A stretch of DNA of 25,585 bases, from the NCBI GenBank assembly GCA_910592205.1, contig CAJVPJ010000419.1, forward strand, positions 1 to 25,585. Reading direction: 5' to 3'. The stretch comes from Paraglomus occultum (Eukaryota; Glomeromycota; Glomeromycetes; Paraglomerales; Paraglomeraceae). The notes under the pieces were generated by a model. It was not told the DNA's origin. It saw nothing but the letters and a program-made list of their open reading frames with translations, and searched no databases. Positions 1 to 9,941 of the stretch are shown here, in pieces. The position numbers and the translations under genes were made by a program. Position 1 is the stretch's first letter. Each line of letters starts with the position of its first letter.

Positions 1-93
1 ATTGAAGAAGATAATTATGGAAACCCATTAGATTCATATAATTTTGGAGAAGATACATTCGAATATATAAAATATCTTTTCTACGTATATTAG
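1..93 (+). CDS. Possible C-terminal end of a gene entering from the left
   Basis: The frame that begins at base 1 is open for 30 codons and ends at a TAG at 91-93. It encodes an acidic, aromatic-rich tail (for example GEDTFEYIKY) and an A-rich tract follows the stop. This could be the last exon of a plus-strand gene whose body lies outside the window. No domain can be recognised in so short a piece, and a chance open frame in AT-rich DNA is possible. Confidence 0.3.
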   Translation: MEEDNYGNPLDSYNFGEDTFEYIKYLFYVY

Positions 94-547
94 AAAAAAA
101 ATATAAATAGACATTTAACAAAATTTATTTATTTAATGTAGAGAGAAGAAAGCCGACCTAACCATCTATATATTTTTTCGGTTGGCTATTTGATCGACTT
201 CGCATTCAAACACATGCTTCGATTACAGATAATAGTTTATTGATCAAAATCGTTACATGATCTATTTCGGGTACGTGGGATCTATTTTGGGCGTATCAAT
301 ATACTGGTAATGGAACACACAATAATACTATTGACACTTCCGGGTCAGAGATATGCGTAACGCATGAAAAAAATTCACTATTCAGTAAGATAGAGGCGAT
401 TGCAAAACAAATATAGTTAAAAATCACATCCCACGAAGCTATCTGGGGCACGAGATCGTTTCACCAAAACTCGGGTCAAAAACCACGTGTGAAAATCCAT
501 TTCTTTATTATCCAAAAAATAAACTACAAAAGTCGGGTATAATTACA
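94..547. other. Intergenic stretch, no gene seen
   Basis: AT-rich sequence between the possible gene tail at the left edge and the 3' end of the SAM-family pseudogene. I find no open frame with recognisable content, no tRNA-like arms and no clear repeat here. Confidence 0.5.
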
Positions 548-1606
548 TCATTTTTTGGCGCGGTATCCCTCAACCCTAGCCCTCTTTGTAGCTGGAGATG
601 TTTCAACACGCTCTATCCTTTAACAAACCGACAATGACACCCAATACCTTTCTCACACTCTTGCGTAAAGCGAGGTATTCTTCGGAATCAAAGAATCTTC
701 AGTGTGTGCGACAACTTACTGTCTTGCGAAATTTGGTTAGAGCTAAATAGGAGAAAGTGCCAATCCCTCCCTAGAATTTATGGATAATTTTGAGAGATGT
801 AATCATTAAAAATACGATGTTTGTTTCGAACGAGCTCTCCAATTGCACGATATTTTGCGCGGGACTTTGTGCTGTTTATCTTCAGTGACGCAAATCAAAT
901 CCTCGGTTTCCTATAATTAACGTGAGTGTGGGCATTAGAAATTATTTGGCTTTTACATGTTAACCATAGAAAAATATACCTTGATTGCGTAATCGACTTG
1001 GCCTGTACTTTTTTCTCCCGTGATTTCATATTGCGGTCTCATAATAAACTCCTCTGTGTCGAGATGACTTGATTCGGTAGATTGATTTCGATGGGAGTGG
1101 AAACTATAGATTTATTAGTAGCTTTACCGTCATGGAGGGCATAATGTAGTAAAGCCACGACGTATTCATTCCGTATACTTCTAAGCTATCGACGAGTAAT
1201 GTCCCGTAATTTTTCAGTCGGACTAAAATCTCGGCCATACAACGCGCAAAATACTTATCGTTGTCTTGAATCTCATAGGTTGGAAGGGTGAATAGCGGGA
1301 TGGATTCTATACCATCACTATCGAGGTCATATCTTAATCTCTTAGACTGCGGTACGATGAAAACGCCCTCAATTTTTTCTCCTTTATTTCTTTGGCGAAT
1401 TCCACAAGAGCCGACGCCGGTCCAAAAGTCATTCCTAAGATACGGAATTCATCTTTGGTCGTCTTGAGAAATGTGCGTCCGGTGATCTCCTCATCGCGTA
1501 AGATTTCGAAATGAACATCACCGAGTTGCAAGTCTTTCTGCTCCTTCAAAAATTCGATAAGATTTTCCGTATCATACTTTCTAACCAGTTCAACTGGAGT
1601 TGACAT
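548..1606 (-). pseudogene. Decayed SAM-domain / PD-(D/E)XK-like protein of a Glomeromycotina-expanded family
   Basis: The start at 1606 opens a 90-codon frame with an N-terminal SAM-like helical domain (motifs DTENLIEFLKEQKD, GRTFLKTTKDEF, GPASALVEFAKEI). The rest of the protein can be followed downstream only by changing frame. The blocks are YDLDSDGIESIP and CMAEILVRLKNYGTLLV (about 1180-1330), RNEYVVALLHYALH (about 1130-1178), RPQYEITGEKSTGQVDYAIK (981-1040), a GT-AG intron at 911-980, then LICVTEDKQHKVP, IVQLESSFETN, GRDWHFLLFSS, EEYLALRKSVRKVLGVIVGLL and a basic tail ending at the stop 548-550. At least six small indels break the frame: near 1333, 1178, 1070, 855, around 700-780 and near 595. 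The VDYAI and TEDK blocks fit the D and ExK positions of a PD-(D/E)XK nuclease fold; that is inference. I recall intact relatives of the whole arrangement from Rhizophagus. Sequencing errors could explain one or two breaks but hardly all. Confidence 0.75.
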
Positions 1607-2017
1607 TTTGAGTTATATACAATTTTTTGGTGGATTTTATTGGTAGACTGCGGAATGGTACACAAGAAAAAAGTAAGAAGACAAAACTGGAAGAGAAGAA
1701 GCATCTGGAGAAGAAGCACTTTGAGGGGTGAGTAGTAGTTATAAGATATTGTGTTTAAGTGTATTGGGAGGGAGTTTTATAAAAGAATGGTAGATTGGGG
1801 TATATGATAACTTTGCGGGACATGGGTATATGTGAGAAATGTATTACCTTTCGGCAGAAAATTTTCCAGGTGATATATCTATCGCGAGGAACTTTTATTC
1901 ACAACAAGAACAAAAGCTCAGGGGGTGGGGGTTATTGAGATGGGGGGAGATATCTATTTTTAGAGATGTGAATGAGTGATTGAATCTTGTTAGGATGAAT
2001 CCAGGGGGTAAGTGGAT
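1607..2017. other. Intergenic, purine-rich tract
   Basis: Upstream flank of the SAM-family pseudogene. It contains a purine-rich stretch with a short direct repeat of AGAAGAAGCA around 1695-1722, and several G-runs (about 1920-1945). No gene was recognised. Confidence 0.4.
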
Positions 2018-2212
2018 CTATCTGTAATCTAGAGAGCGTAGAAAGAGTATACGTCCTAGAAGTTGGTTAAGAATGTCATCATGGCTGGGAGTGGGATTGT
2101 GTCCGAAGGCTCTTGTGGTGAACGCGTTCCAGAGGGTGAGCATGGCTGTGGACTGGAGAGATCGGAGGAGACGGGATCCATCCTGTGTTGACGCAATCGA
2201 TTTTTCAGGCAT
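2018..2212 (-). CDS. Unrecognised short ORF, possibly an exon or gene fragment
   Basis: A 64-codon ATG-initiated frame with a C-rich third-position pattern that differs from the surrounding AT-rich DNA. It includes the segment TLWNAFTTRAFGHN. After its TAG the same frame stays open for about 35 more codons (to about 1910), which suggests a coding stretch with one stop or an unmarked intron. I do not recognise the protein and see no domain or signal sequence. It could be a broken gene fragment or chance. Confidence 0.25.
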   Translation of the reverse strand: MPEKSIASTQDGSRLLRSLQSTAMLTLWNAFTTRAFGHNPTPSHDDILNQLLGRILFLRSLDYR

Positions 2213-2959
2213 GTGATTTTATTTCATAGTAACAATCAGCAGGTCACTGGCTTTGGGTCCGAGTATTTCCTCTCATTGCAATCGCTCTATATATCTACTT
2301 TGTTTATTAAAAAAAATAGTAAAGTCAAGATGGCAAAATATGTGTTATGTGTGTTAATTAATCAAAAAAAAAGGCTCACAAATTGTCCCACTTAATGAGA
2401 ACATTCATACCAACCACAAAAGTAACGTTTGTTGGTGGAAGTTGTGCTCTGTTCAAGCAGTGAAGTTTTTTTTACATACAATTGTTACTACGCGATCACT
2501 CTAAATGGGTCTAGTTCAAATGTTCACCGGCATTATTTCGAAATTATCCTTTTTTGGTAGTAATTTGTCGAGGCGTATCAGTTCCGAAAATAAGCAATAC
2601 TTCAGAATCAATAATTTACCTTTATAAATGTATTCAATTGATTATTTTATTTTATTATTATTACAATAAAGCAAATGATTAATCCGTCTCATCAATGATG
2701 TCAATGATATTATCCTCGCCAATGACGGAGTCAGTGGTATTATCGTCATCATGATCATCATTAACATCATCATTGTCACAAGTAATAAAATTATTCGTTG
2801 TTTGCTAATCTGTCACTTTCGAGACTTACTGTTAAACAATGACAAAGTAATAAAATATGTATATAGAATTACCCGTATATGAGAAATTATAATTATAACG
2901 GTTCCACTGAATATGAAAAAGCCATGCGTTAGGTTGCAATTGTGGTTGTTCGAAAATGA
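2213..2959. other. AT-rich stretch with an Asp/Asn-rich minus-strand frame
   Basis: There is no clear gene. At 2679-2803 the minus strand reads as an acidic Asp/Asn-rich segment ending in TAA at 2679-2681, preceded by a possible splice acceptor AG near 2804. This could be the last exon of a lost gene or simply translation of an imperfect CAT/ATC microsatellite. TTATT-type low-complexity sequence sits at about 2640-2665. Nothing else is supported. Confidence 0.35.
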
Positions 2960-4520
2960 TTTCGAGAGAAAGATTTGCCGAATTACGTGAGGCGTTCAAG
3001 ATCCGAACAAGATATATTTTTAATGGCCCAGTTGAAAGCAATGAATGGTGGAGAAATAACGGCTAGTCGACGTCTTAAAAGGAAAACGCGCATTAATAAG
3101 CGAGCGTTTTACTACTGAGATTGCAATACGCCACTTTGTCAGAAAACATATCTCAATATATTAGCAATTGATCGCACGCACTTGACGAGTGGTATAATAC
3201 CGCGCGTTCATGGTAACATAAAACGAATGCCACGATGGAAAACCAAATTCACTATTGATATAACCGTTGCTACTGCCGTGAAGGATTTTTTCGAAACTAT
3301 GCTGAAATACATGGGGACTATTAAGTCCCGGTAGAAATGTTAATCGCATTACTCAATCGCTTACAATATTGCCAGCCGAAACGAGTTATAAATCGGTCTA
3401 TGTGATTTTATTGCTGGCCTTGAAAATAATAGTACGTTGAAATTATTAAAATATGATGCGTTTCGTAAGTTATGGCACCAATTAACGCCTTATATTAAAT
3501 ATGAGTCACGAACGAATTTATGTGACACGTGCCAACATTTTCGGAACTTACAGTATAATGCTCATAAGGGGAAAGAAGCGAAAAATTTATTGAAAAAATT
3601 CAACGAACATTTAGTTAAGCTAAATTATAAAGAAGTTATTACAACAAAAATACGAAATTAGCAGAACAACAGAGGAAATTGGTAGATAATAATTACGTTG
3701 TAACAGGAGGTAAAGCTGATCATTGTAGCGTTGACGCTACCGCTCATTAGAGTCATGATCGAGCGCAAAATGTTCACGTTCCGCATTCCGATCAACAGGT
3801 AAGTAAGATTTACTATCTCAGTCCGCGTAAAGTACATTTATTTGGTATCCAACATGAAGCAGTACGCGAACAAATTAATTACGTTCTCGATGAAGACAAC
3901 ATTATCGGTAAAGACCCTAATGGTACGCTGAGCTTGGTATTTGATGGGATTAAGCGATTGAATAAAGGCGAAAAGATTACTTGCGATAACGCGGGTGGAC
4001 AGAACAAAAATGATGCCACTATTTAGTTTATTTAGTAATTGCGGTTATTATAAAAGTATCGAATTAAATTTCATGGTACCAGGACATACTAAATTCAAGT
4101 GTGATGGTAGTTTCGGACTGATCAAGAAACTTTACCGAAAGACAACAGTTGATTGTGTAGACCATATTGTTAAGGTCATAAAAAAATTGAGTATAGCAGG
4201 ATTAAACCAGGCTCAACGCTATGACAGCAGATTTTCAGTACTTAGATCTTAACTGTGTTGGGGGGGTTTTTTTTTAAAAAAAATTGAGTGATTTACAGCA
4301 TTTTGTATGCGAAACAGCTCAACCTGAAAATTGTCAAAATCCAGCTGGTTGCTAGTAGTACTTACACGGAATTTAATTTATTGAAAACCAAAAAAGCAAG
4401 TGTTTCTGAATTACCAAAGAAATTAAATCTTTTTCCATCCTCGTATTGACACCTCCTCCTTTGGATTACAAAAGACAAGAATATCTTTATTATAATATTC
4501 GTCCATTTGTTAGAGACAAA
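2960..4520 (+). pseudogene. Frameshifted transposase-like relic (DUF7869-type family)
   Basis: Plus-strand coding remnants can be followed through several frames. In order they are an N-terminal block containing SRSEQDIFLMAQLKAM and a VHGN motif near 3208, PGRNVNRITQS (about 3327-3360), a long piece with LWHQLTPYI and a cysteine pair LCDTCQHFR (3437-3661), PHSDQQVSKIYYLSPRKVHL followed by CDNAGGQNKND (about 3780-4017), then PGHTKFKCDGSFGLIKKLYR (4080-4139), and finally PPPLDYKRQEYLYYNIR (about 4450-4505). The block order and motifs match my memory of a transposon-derived family, often labelled DUF7869, that is common in Glomeromycotina and some animals. The aspartate in the CDNAGGQNKN motif may belong to an RNase H-like DDE centre; that is inference. 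Stops and at least four frame changes mean it cannot encode a working protein. I could not define terminal repeats. A G7-T9-A8 homopolymer junction at 4260-4283 sits inside it. Confidence 0.6.
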
Positions 4521-4745
4521 TTACTCGTCCATAACCAATTTATACTGGCAATTAATAGACTGTTTAGATTCTCTTCATTATTTCAACGCTCGTTAATTGT
4601 CATTAACATTAAGTTCTTCGTCTAAATTTTCAATAAATTCTGCTAACTTTTCCCGCTTTAATTCTTAAAACTTAATATTAGAACAATTATATACTTAATG
4701 TCTTTTTTTTTACTATTACGTATGCTAAGGAATAAATAAAAAAGT

Positions 4746-5550
4746 ATGGTAAACGTAATAGCAAAACTCGAAAAGAGAAACAAAGAATTATTAAAAGAAA
4801 TCTAACAATTAAAAGCACCTTTACAATTGAATAATGAAGAAACTAGAAAATGAGTGATTGATTGTTTAAGGTATAATTGAGAGTTTATGTTAACTAAGAA
4901 ATTTGGTCAGCATTTTGTAAGAACTATCCTAGTGAACCAGTTTGCAAAGCATATATCGTTGCAGTTAATCATTACTACAACCTAACAAGGAATCTTTATG
5001 GAGTAAGACGATGCTAGAGTAAATATTATTATTGTGAGCCCGGTTAAATTAAACTCTGAAGAAAGCAAAGATTTATTTAGGAAGTGGGTAAGTTAAAAGA
5101 TAGTATAACCACTAAAAAAATATTAGAAAATGGCTGTGAAGCAGATTGAGACAGTTGTTATCATTACTAAATACTAGTACTAGACACCTTTCTCTAGATG
5201 AGTTAATTAGCAATTGAAATGAATTAACCGTTAGTTATAGTGTTAATAAAAAGTTGATAAGGTGAATGAACTGTTGAAGAATTACTAGAGAAACAAGATA
5301 ATGAAATTGAAAACTAAATGAAAGAGTAGAAATAGAACAGGAGATGTCTATGAAAAAACTAGATAAAGCTGAAGAATGGCATGAGTGAAACAACTTTGAA
5401 ATAGCTATGCAGAAGGATGTTTTTAAGATAAGAAGTCCCAACAATAACAGCTCCAAAAGTTAGCAAGAAAAATTAACACAGAAGTCAAAGGAAAGAGAAC
5501 AAAGTTCCAAGTTACATTTTACAACAGTTTGAGACACATATTTTGAAACA
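4746..5550 (+). pseudogene. Degenerate coiled-coil ORF, probably a second mobile-element relic
   Basis: Stop-riddled plus-strand reading remnants show consistent protein-like content: VNVIAKLEKRNKELLKEI at the start, LNSEESKDLFRKWV near 5050, TTKKILENGCEAD near 5110, SYSVNKKLI near 5235, then charged coiled-coil material (MKKLDKAEEWHE, NNFEIAMQKDVFKIRS) to about 5550. Many breaks are TGA or TAA/TAG codons that one C-to-T-type change would make from Trp or Gln codons, and a few are frame shifts. I cannot name the family. Its position beside the transposase relic and a dispersed repeat suggests a mobile element, but a decayed host gene is possible. Confidence 0.35.
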
Positions 5551-6281
5551 ATAATTATGAAATTGGAATATTATTTTAATTTATCTCGTTTTGTAAAAGA
5601 AGTTATAATTATATTTGTGTTAGTATTAAATATAAATGATTTTGATAACAGCACCTTGCCACACTGTATAGTTTCATATTAATAATAATCAAGTTATTGT
5701 TCCATTTCCATAATAATAATAATGATAACTCTAATACTAAAAATGCATAGACATGGGCCACAGCTGTGCCACTAATACTAAATTGAAGCTAAAAAAGGTC
5801 AGCCACTAGAATTTTAGCTCACATGATCAAATGTTCACTTTGTCTGGTTTTGTTGTAGTCTGCCCCAAATTAGTTTGAAGGGGTAAAAGTTACCATATAA
5901 AAATAGAACAAGTTATACCCGAAAACCATATTAATATTAATATCCCTTTAACTTTTTATTGCGCGAAAAGATATCAACGAAAATAAAGAAAAATTGATGT
6001 GGCTTTGCCCACATATAAATATGCATAGGTTGTCATACATTATTCTTTATGAAATTCATCGAATCAAAATCTAACAATGAACGGTCCTTGTATTCGTCAC
6101 TGCCGACTGCATGTGACTCTCAAAACATCAAATGTCATTATAAGCCTCTATTTCCCATTCTTAATACATATCGGCTTATTCGTCGAAACTACCACAGTCC
6201 AGAGTCGCTACTTTTCTCCTTCTATTTATCCCTCCCATCCAACAGTAGACTTTCTTTAACTTCTAGTCTCTCGTTTTCATA
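5551..6281. other. Intergenic, repeat-bearing upstream flank of the R3HCC1L-like gene
   Basis: AT-rich DNA that holds the dispersed 38-bp repeat at 5830-5867 and a short palindromic run of ATATTAATATTAATAT near 5930-5945. The final 150 bases before the ATG at 6282 are pyrimidine-rich, as is common for fungal 5' untranslated regions. Short open frames at 6049-6282 show no recognisable content. Confidence 0.45.
5830..5867 (-). repeat. Inverted copy of a dispersed repeat also found at the right end
   Basis: The reverse complement of these 38 bases matches 25091-25128 at 37 of 38 positions by eye. Similarity weakens beyond the core but scattered short matches, such as GTGGCTGA, continue leftward toward about 5780. 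See the tandem repeat at 24983-25208. This is likely part of a mobile-element family. Confidence 0.8.
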
Positions 6282-8311
6282 ATGGGCTCTGCATCTCCTC
6301 CAGACTCAAGTCCAACGAGGGTTGACCAAAGGTAAGCGGCTCGCAGATTTAGCGCTTAAACAATAGTCATGTATAAACTAGTGAGGAACGTATGCATCCA
6401 CAAACATTTTCAGATGACAGACGATCATGCGATTTCTTTTCCACATGTTTTCACTCTAACAAAACACTGTTCTCTCTAACGCACTAAATCAACCCTGTTA
6501 CTTTTTTTTTTATCTCGTAAATTCTCATATCCAATTACAACGCATGCCCAATTTACTTTAAACAAGTGAAACAATCATCACCGACCAGGGTGCCCAGTCC
6601 TTAACGTTAGACAATGCCAACGACTCTTCTGATACTGTCATTCGCAAAGGCCGCGGGACTTTCCGCGCCGGCTCTGACACTCAACAAGAACAAAAATCAT
6701 CCCGTCCTCCTCGGAACCGTGAAATTGACCCAATCGCGCAACGCCAATATCCTTCCAAATCGAATGACAAACCTATGAAACAAGGCCACCGCAAATCAAA
6801 ATCCGAATCCAGACGCGGTAGCAACGGCATTCTTCAACCTGCATCGGAGAGTGGTGATTCAGCTACAGAAGCCATTCCTACTGATGATATGTCCAAGCTC
6901 AGTGCTGCTTTTGAGAGCGCTTCGATTAATGAAAAAGACAGCAACTCGCCTCTTGCGCATGGTGTTGATAATATGTCAGGAGTAAGAGTGCAAGCAAGTG
7001 CTGCTATTCAGACGCAGAACCTTGAAGAATGGGAGCGGAATGCGGATGGTGGTGAAAGGGTCAGGACGCCTACTTCTCCTGACGCTGAAGTGAGGAGGCT
7101 GGATGGTCAGAAGAGTGATGGTGGGAATTATAATAATAGTGGTGGTAATAACAATACGAACAAGCCTCAGTTCAAGAAGGGGCATAAAAAGAGCAAGAGT
7201 AGCAGGATTGAGTTTAACTTTGATCCCGGTGAGTTTTCTTTTTCAACAGATGCAATCAGGATAATTAAATAACCCGTTGATATGTACGATCTTTTTTTTT
7301 CTTGGTCATTTTGCTCACGCTACACTGTTTCTATCTTGTAGATGCGTATGAAGGGTCGACACGTATTCTTGATGTATTCGGCTTCCCGGCGACATTTAAG
7401 ACACACAATCTCCACGAGATTTTCCACGAATACGAGAATATGCGTGGAGGTTACCGCATCAAGTGGATGGATGACACCCGTGCCCTTATTATCTTTGAAC
7501 ATCCTGCTACTGGTGAGTAGAGTGTAGGTAACTACTCTTGACTTTGTGGAAAAGTGGAAGTAAAAAGAAGCTATTGTATAATATATTTGTGGTTATGGTA
7601 GAATGGTAAACTGTTGACCGAGTTGCTGATTTTTATTGTCGCCCTTTACATTATAAATAGCGCGAAAAGCGTACTTGGATAACGTGGCGAATCCAATGGC
7701 CTCTGTGAAGCCGTATGATGGGCCAACGGACTTTCTCCAGAAAAGTAAGTTATGACATGAGCCAATGGATAACATACAGATTTTTGCGTTTTTGATTGCA
7801 CCTACTACATATGATATATCCCTTAATTTATTTTGTGATCGTCTTTCTGCATTCGCCACCTTTTTCTCGGCTGATAAATTAGATGCCAATAACGCAAATA
7901 ATCCTGTCCCCCCCCGCGCTCGCCCGCAAACCACTGATGTGGTAGCAAGGCGTTTGGTACATGGTGCTCTTGGTGTACGTGGTCCGAGGTCTCCCGAGCA
8001 GCGTCAAGCTGAGCGACAGTTGTTCCAGAATGCCAGAGGTAATTAGCTAACAACACTTTTTATTTGCGAGAGATAAAGGACAAATTTGGTGCTGGTGTCT
8101 GATTTCATATCATCTGTATTTGTAAAACTATTTATTACTGTATTGGTGACTGTGTTATTGTGTATTGTTGAAATGTTCCCATATTTATAAAAAATTTTGA
8201 TTTTTTATCTTCTTTGAATGCTTTTTCTTCAATATCAAAGACCAGCGTGACCAAAGGCGTGCTGAGGAGGTTAGACGTGCTCAGGAATTGGAAGCAGCTT
8301 TTAATGAGTAG
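6282..8311 (+). CDS. R3HCC1/R3HCC1L-family RNA-binding protein, 6 exons
   Basis: Proposed exons are 6282-6331, 6567-7228, 7342-7512, 7661-7744, 7883-8038 and 8241-8311, with GT-AG junctions and exact frame closure (397 aa). Residues 1-237 are low-complexity, Ser/Asn-rich and probably disordered, with two near-copies of a basic motif, GHRKSKS at 90-96 and GHKKSKS at 222-228. Residues 238 to about 320 form the RRM-like domain typical of R3HCC1L (LDVFGFPATFKT, YRIKWMDDTRALIIF, then MASVKPYDGP). The C-terminus carries the family signature RRLVHGALGVRG and a charged helix rich in Arg/Glu. The animal-type R3H domain is not visible. The family is thought to bind RNA, and animal members associate with exon-junction or translation factors; the fungal role is unknown. 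The first intron acceptor at 6566 was chosen because nearby alternatives give stops. The homology is strong at the RRM and tail; the N-terminal exon is less certain. Confidence 0.8.
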
Positions 8312-9086
8312 TAATTGATATGAGCTGTGAAATGATGATGGCTGTGAATTTCGCCACGTGAAATCAGTTGAGGTATTCCTGTTTCGTCACACTAGTATGG
8401 TGTAGTACACTATTTGTATTCCAACGTCTTTATGGCAATGATTCAATATACAGTGTGTGTCCATACGTAGTATTATTAAATCTTGTATTTCTCTAGCCAA
8501 TAGATCTATCTTTTATTGTGCAAATCTTTTCGTATATATATGAGCAGGTTCAATCTCGCTTGGTTTGCGAACTAACTCTTTAAATCATTATAGACTGTGA
8601 TAATTTATATCAAAAAAGTTTTTATATTCAATTAGATAAACATCGGGAAGGTTAACCTTTTGTGTTTCAGTATGGGAGATTTGTCGCTTATGGCTTGCAG
8701 TTAACGTGCTCCCTCCTCCCTCGAGTCAAAATACATTACCCATTCAGTCTTGCTTCGAATTATAATACGTTAATAATAAGGTTTGATTTTGGCATGCAGG
8801 AGTTAACAAACGGAAAGTCATTCGATTGTTCAAATCTCCTAATCCCCCTAGATTGTCTGCGATTTAGAAAAAGGGGAGTTTTTGACCCACCATGATCGTG
8901 AGCTTAGTCTGGTTACAGAAATTTTATTGGACACGATCAAACAATAAAAGTAAGGAATTACCCGATTTTAAACCTTAATATAAATGGCCACGCACATGGG
9001 AGTAGAAAAGTTCTTCCATTTGTGGATATGCAGCATTGCGAATGTGATGGCAAATAATGTTTTTAAGAAATATTAAGAGCAATGCA

Positions 9087-9106
9087 TGTTAATATTAATA
9101 TTAACA
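9087..9106. repeat. 20-bp perfect AT-rich palindrome
   Basis: The sequence reads TGTTAATATTAATATTAACA, identical to its reverse complement. It could form a small hairpin or be a chance product of AT-rich DNA. A related ATATTAATATTAATAT run occurs near 5930-5945. Confidence 0.6.
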
Positions 9107-9830
9107 CGTCTCAACAAACAAAGTCACCATGATTGGCTCAAGTGTTTCGAAAGATCATAACATCATTTGTCGCGGTTTAAAAAAATGGGTAAGCACACAA
9201 AAAAGTTGAATATCAATCGAATGTGACTAAGCCCAATATACCTTTAACAACGTGACTATGACAATTATTGTGTTTGCCATGTTTGGCGAGATTAAATAAT
9301 TTTCAGAGACAAAGGACATATTGTTGAACGCTTTACGTTTATTTGCATTCGTTTCTCTTATCAGTGGCTGAGTTTTTTAGTCGAATGTTTGCCTGTAACA
9401 CCTTTGATCATTGATTGTGTTAAAATCGAGTAGACTCGACATTTTGCGATGGATAATGTGATGTTTAAGAAAACAAACTAGCCGGTGAGAATCAAAAAAA
9501 TCTTGGCAATTTTAACGAAAAATCGCGGTCAATAAAAGTGTCACCGTCTCTAAAGTACTTTCTTTATCCTCCCAAACAAAGAATCAATCCATGCAGAATC
9601 TTAAAGAGACTATTCCATAATGAGATAAACAAAGCTGGATAAGAATATGTTCAGGACAAAAGATCCTTGTATTGTTTTATATCACATGATTATCAATACA
9701 ACGCGCGTGCACGCCAATCAGAAAAGGGATATCAATTGCATATTCGAAATGTGTGTTGTGTGGCGCAATATTTCAGTTGTTTATTTAGTTACGTAAGCTG
9801 GTGGAAAAATCTTCCACGTTTTCAGTAACC

Positions 9831-9838
9831 ATATATAA
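9831..9838 (+). promoter_or_regulatory. TATA-like element upstream of BRD8
   Basis: ATATATAA lies about 105 bases before the chosen BRD8 start codon. If it is used, transcription would begin near 9860, downstream of the in-frame ATG at 9801 and upstream of the ATG at 9942. In AT-rich DNA such a match is weak evidence. Confidence 0.25.
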
Positions 9839-9941
9839 GCAAACGGAACTTGTCAAGGAAAACTTTTCCACAGCGCTTTTCTTCGTCAACGTTGAGGCTT
9901 TTGTCCCTTCCTTTCGATCTTTACCTTATAGTTATGTGAAA

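Larger units (their letters stand above)
8312..9941. other. Long intergenic region between the R3HCC1L-like gene and BRD8
   Basis: About 1.6 kb with no convincing gene. Open frames such as 8662-8895 have no recognisable content. It includes a 20-bp perfect palindrome (9087-9106) and, near the right end, a TATA-like element before the BRD8 start. I looked for tRNA A- and B-box arms near 8825 and did not find a foldable tRNA. Confidence 0.5.

Noticed and set aside
4260-4283. G7-T9-A8 homopolymer run as a possible structural element
   Set aside because: It lies within a decayed transposase relic and is more simply a mutational or assembly artefact.
5101-5550. TGA-as-Trp coding, for example transfer from a Mollicutes-related endobacterium or mitochondrion
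   Set aside because: Frame shifts and TAA/TAG stops occur in the same relic, so ordinary decay explains it better.
7593-7934. Minus-strand 113-codon open frame
   Set aside because: It lies antisense to exons 4-5 of the R3HCC1L-like gene, whose conserved motifs explain the open frame.
8820-8850. B-box-like GTTCAAATC suggesting a tRNA
   Set aside because: The flanking bases do not form a T-stem, and no matching A box, anticodon arm or acceptor stem was found.
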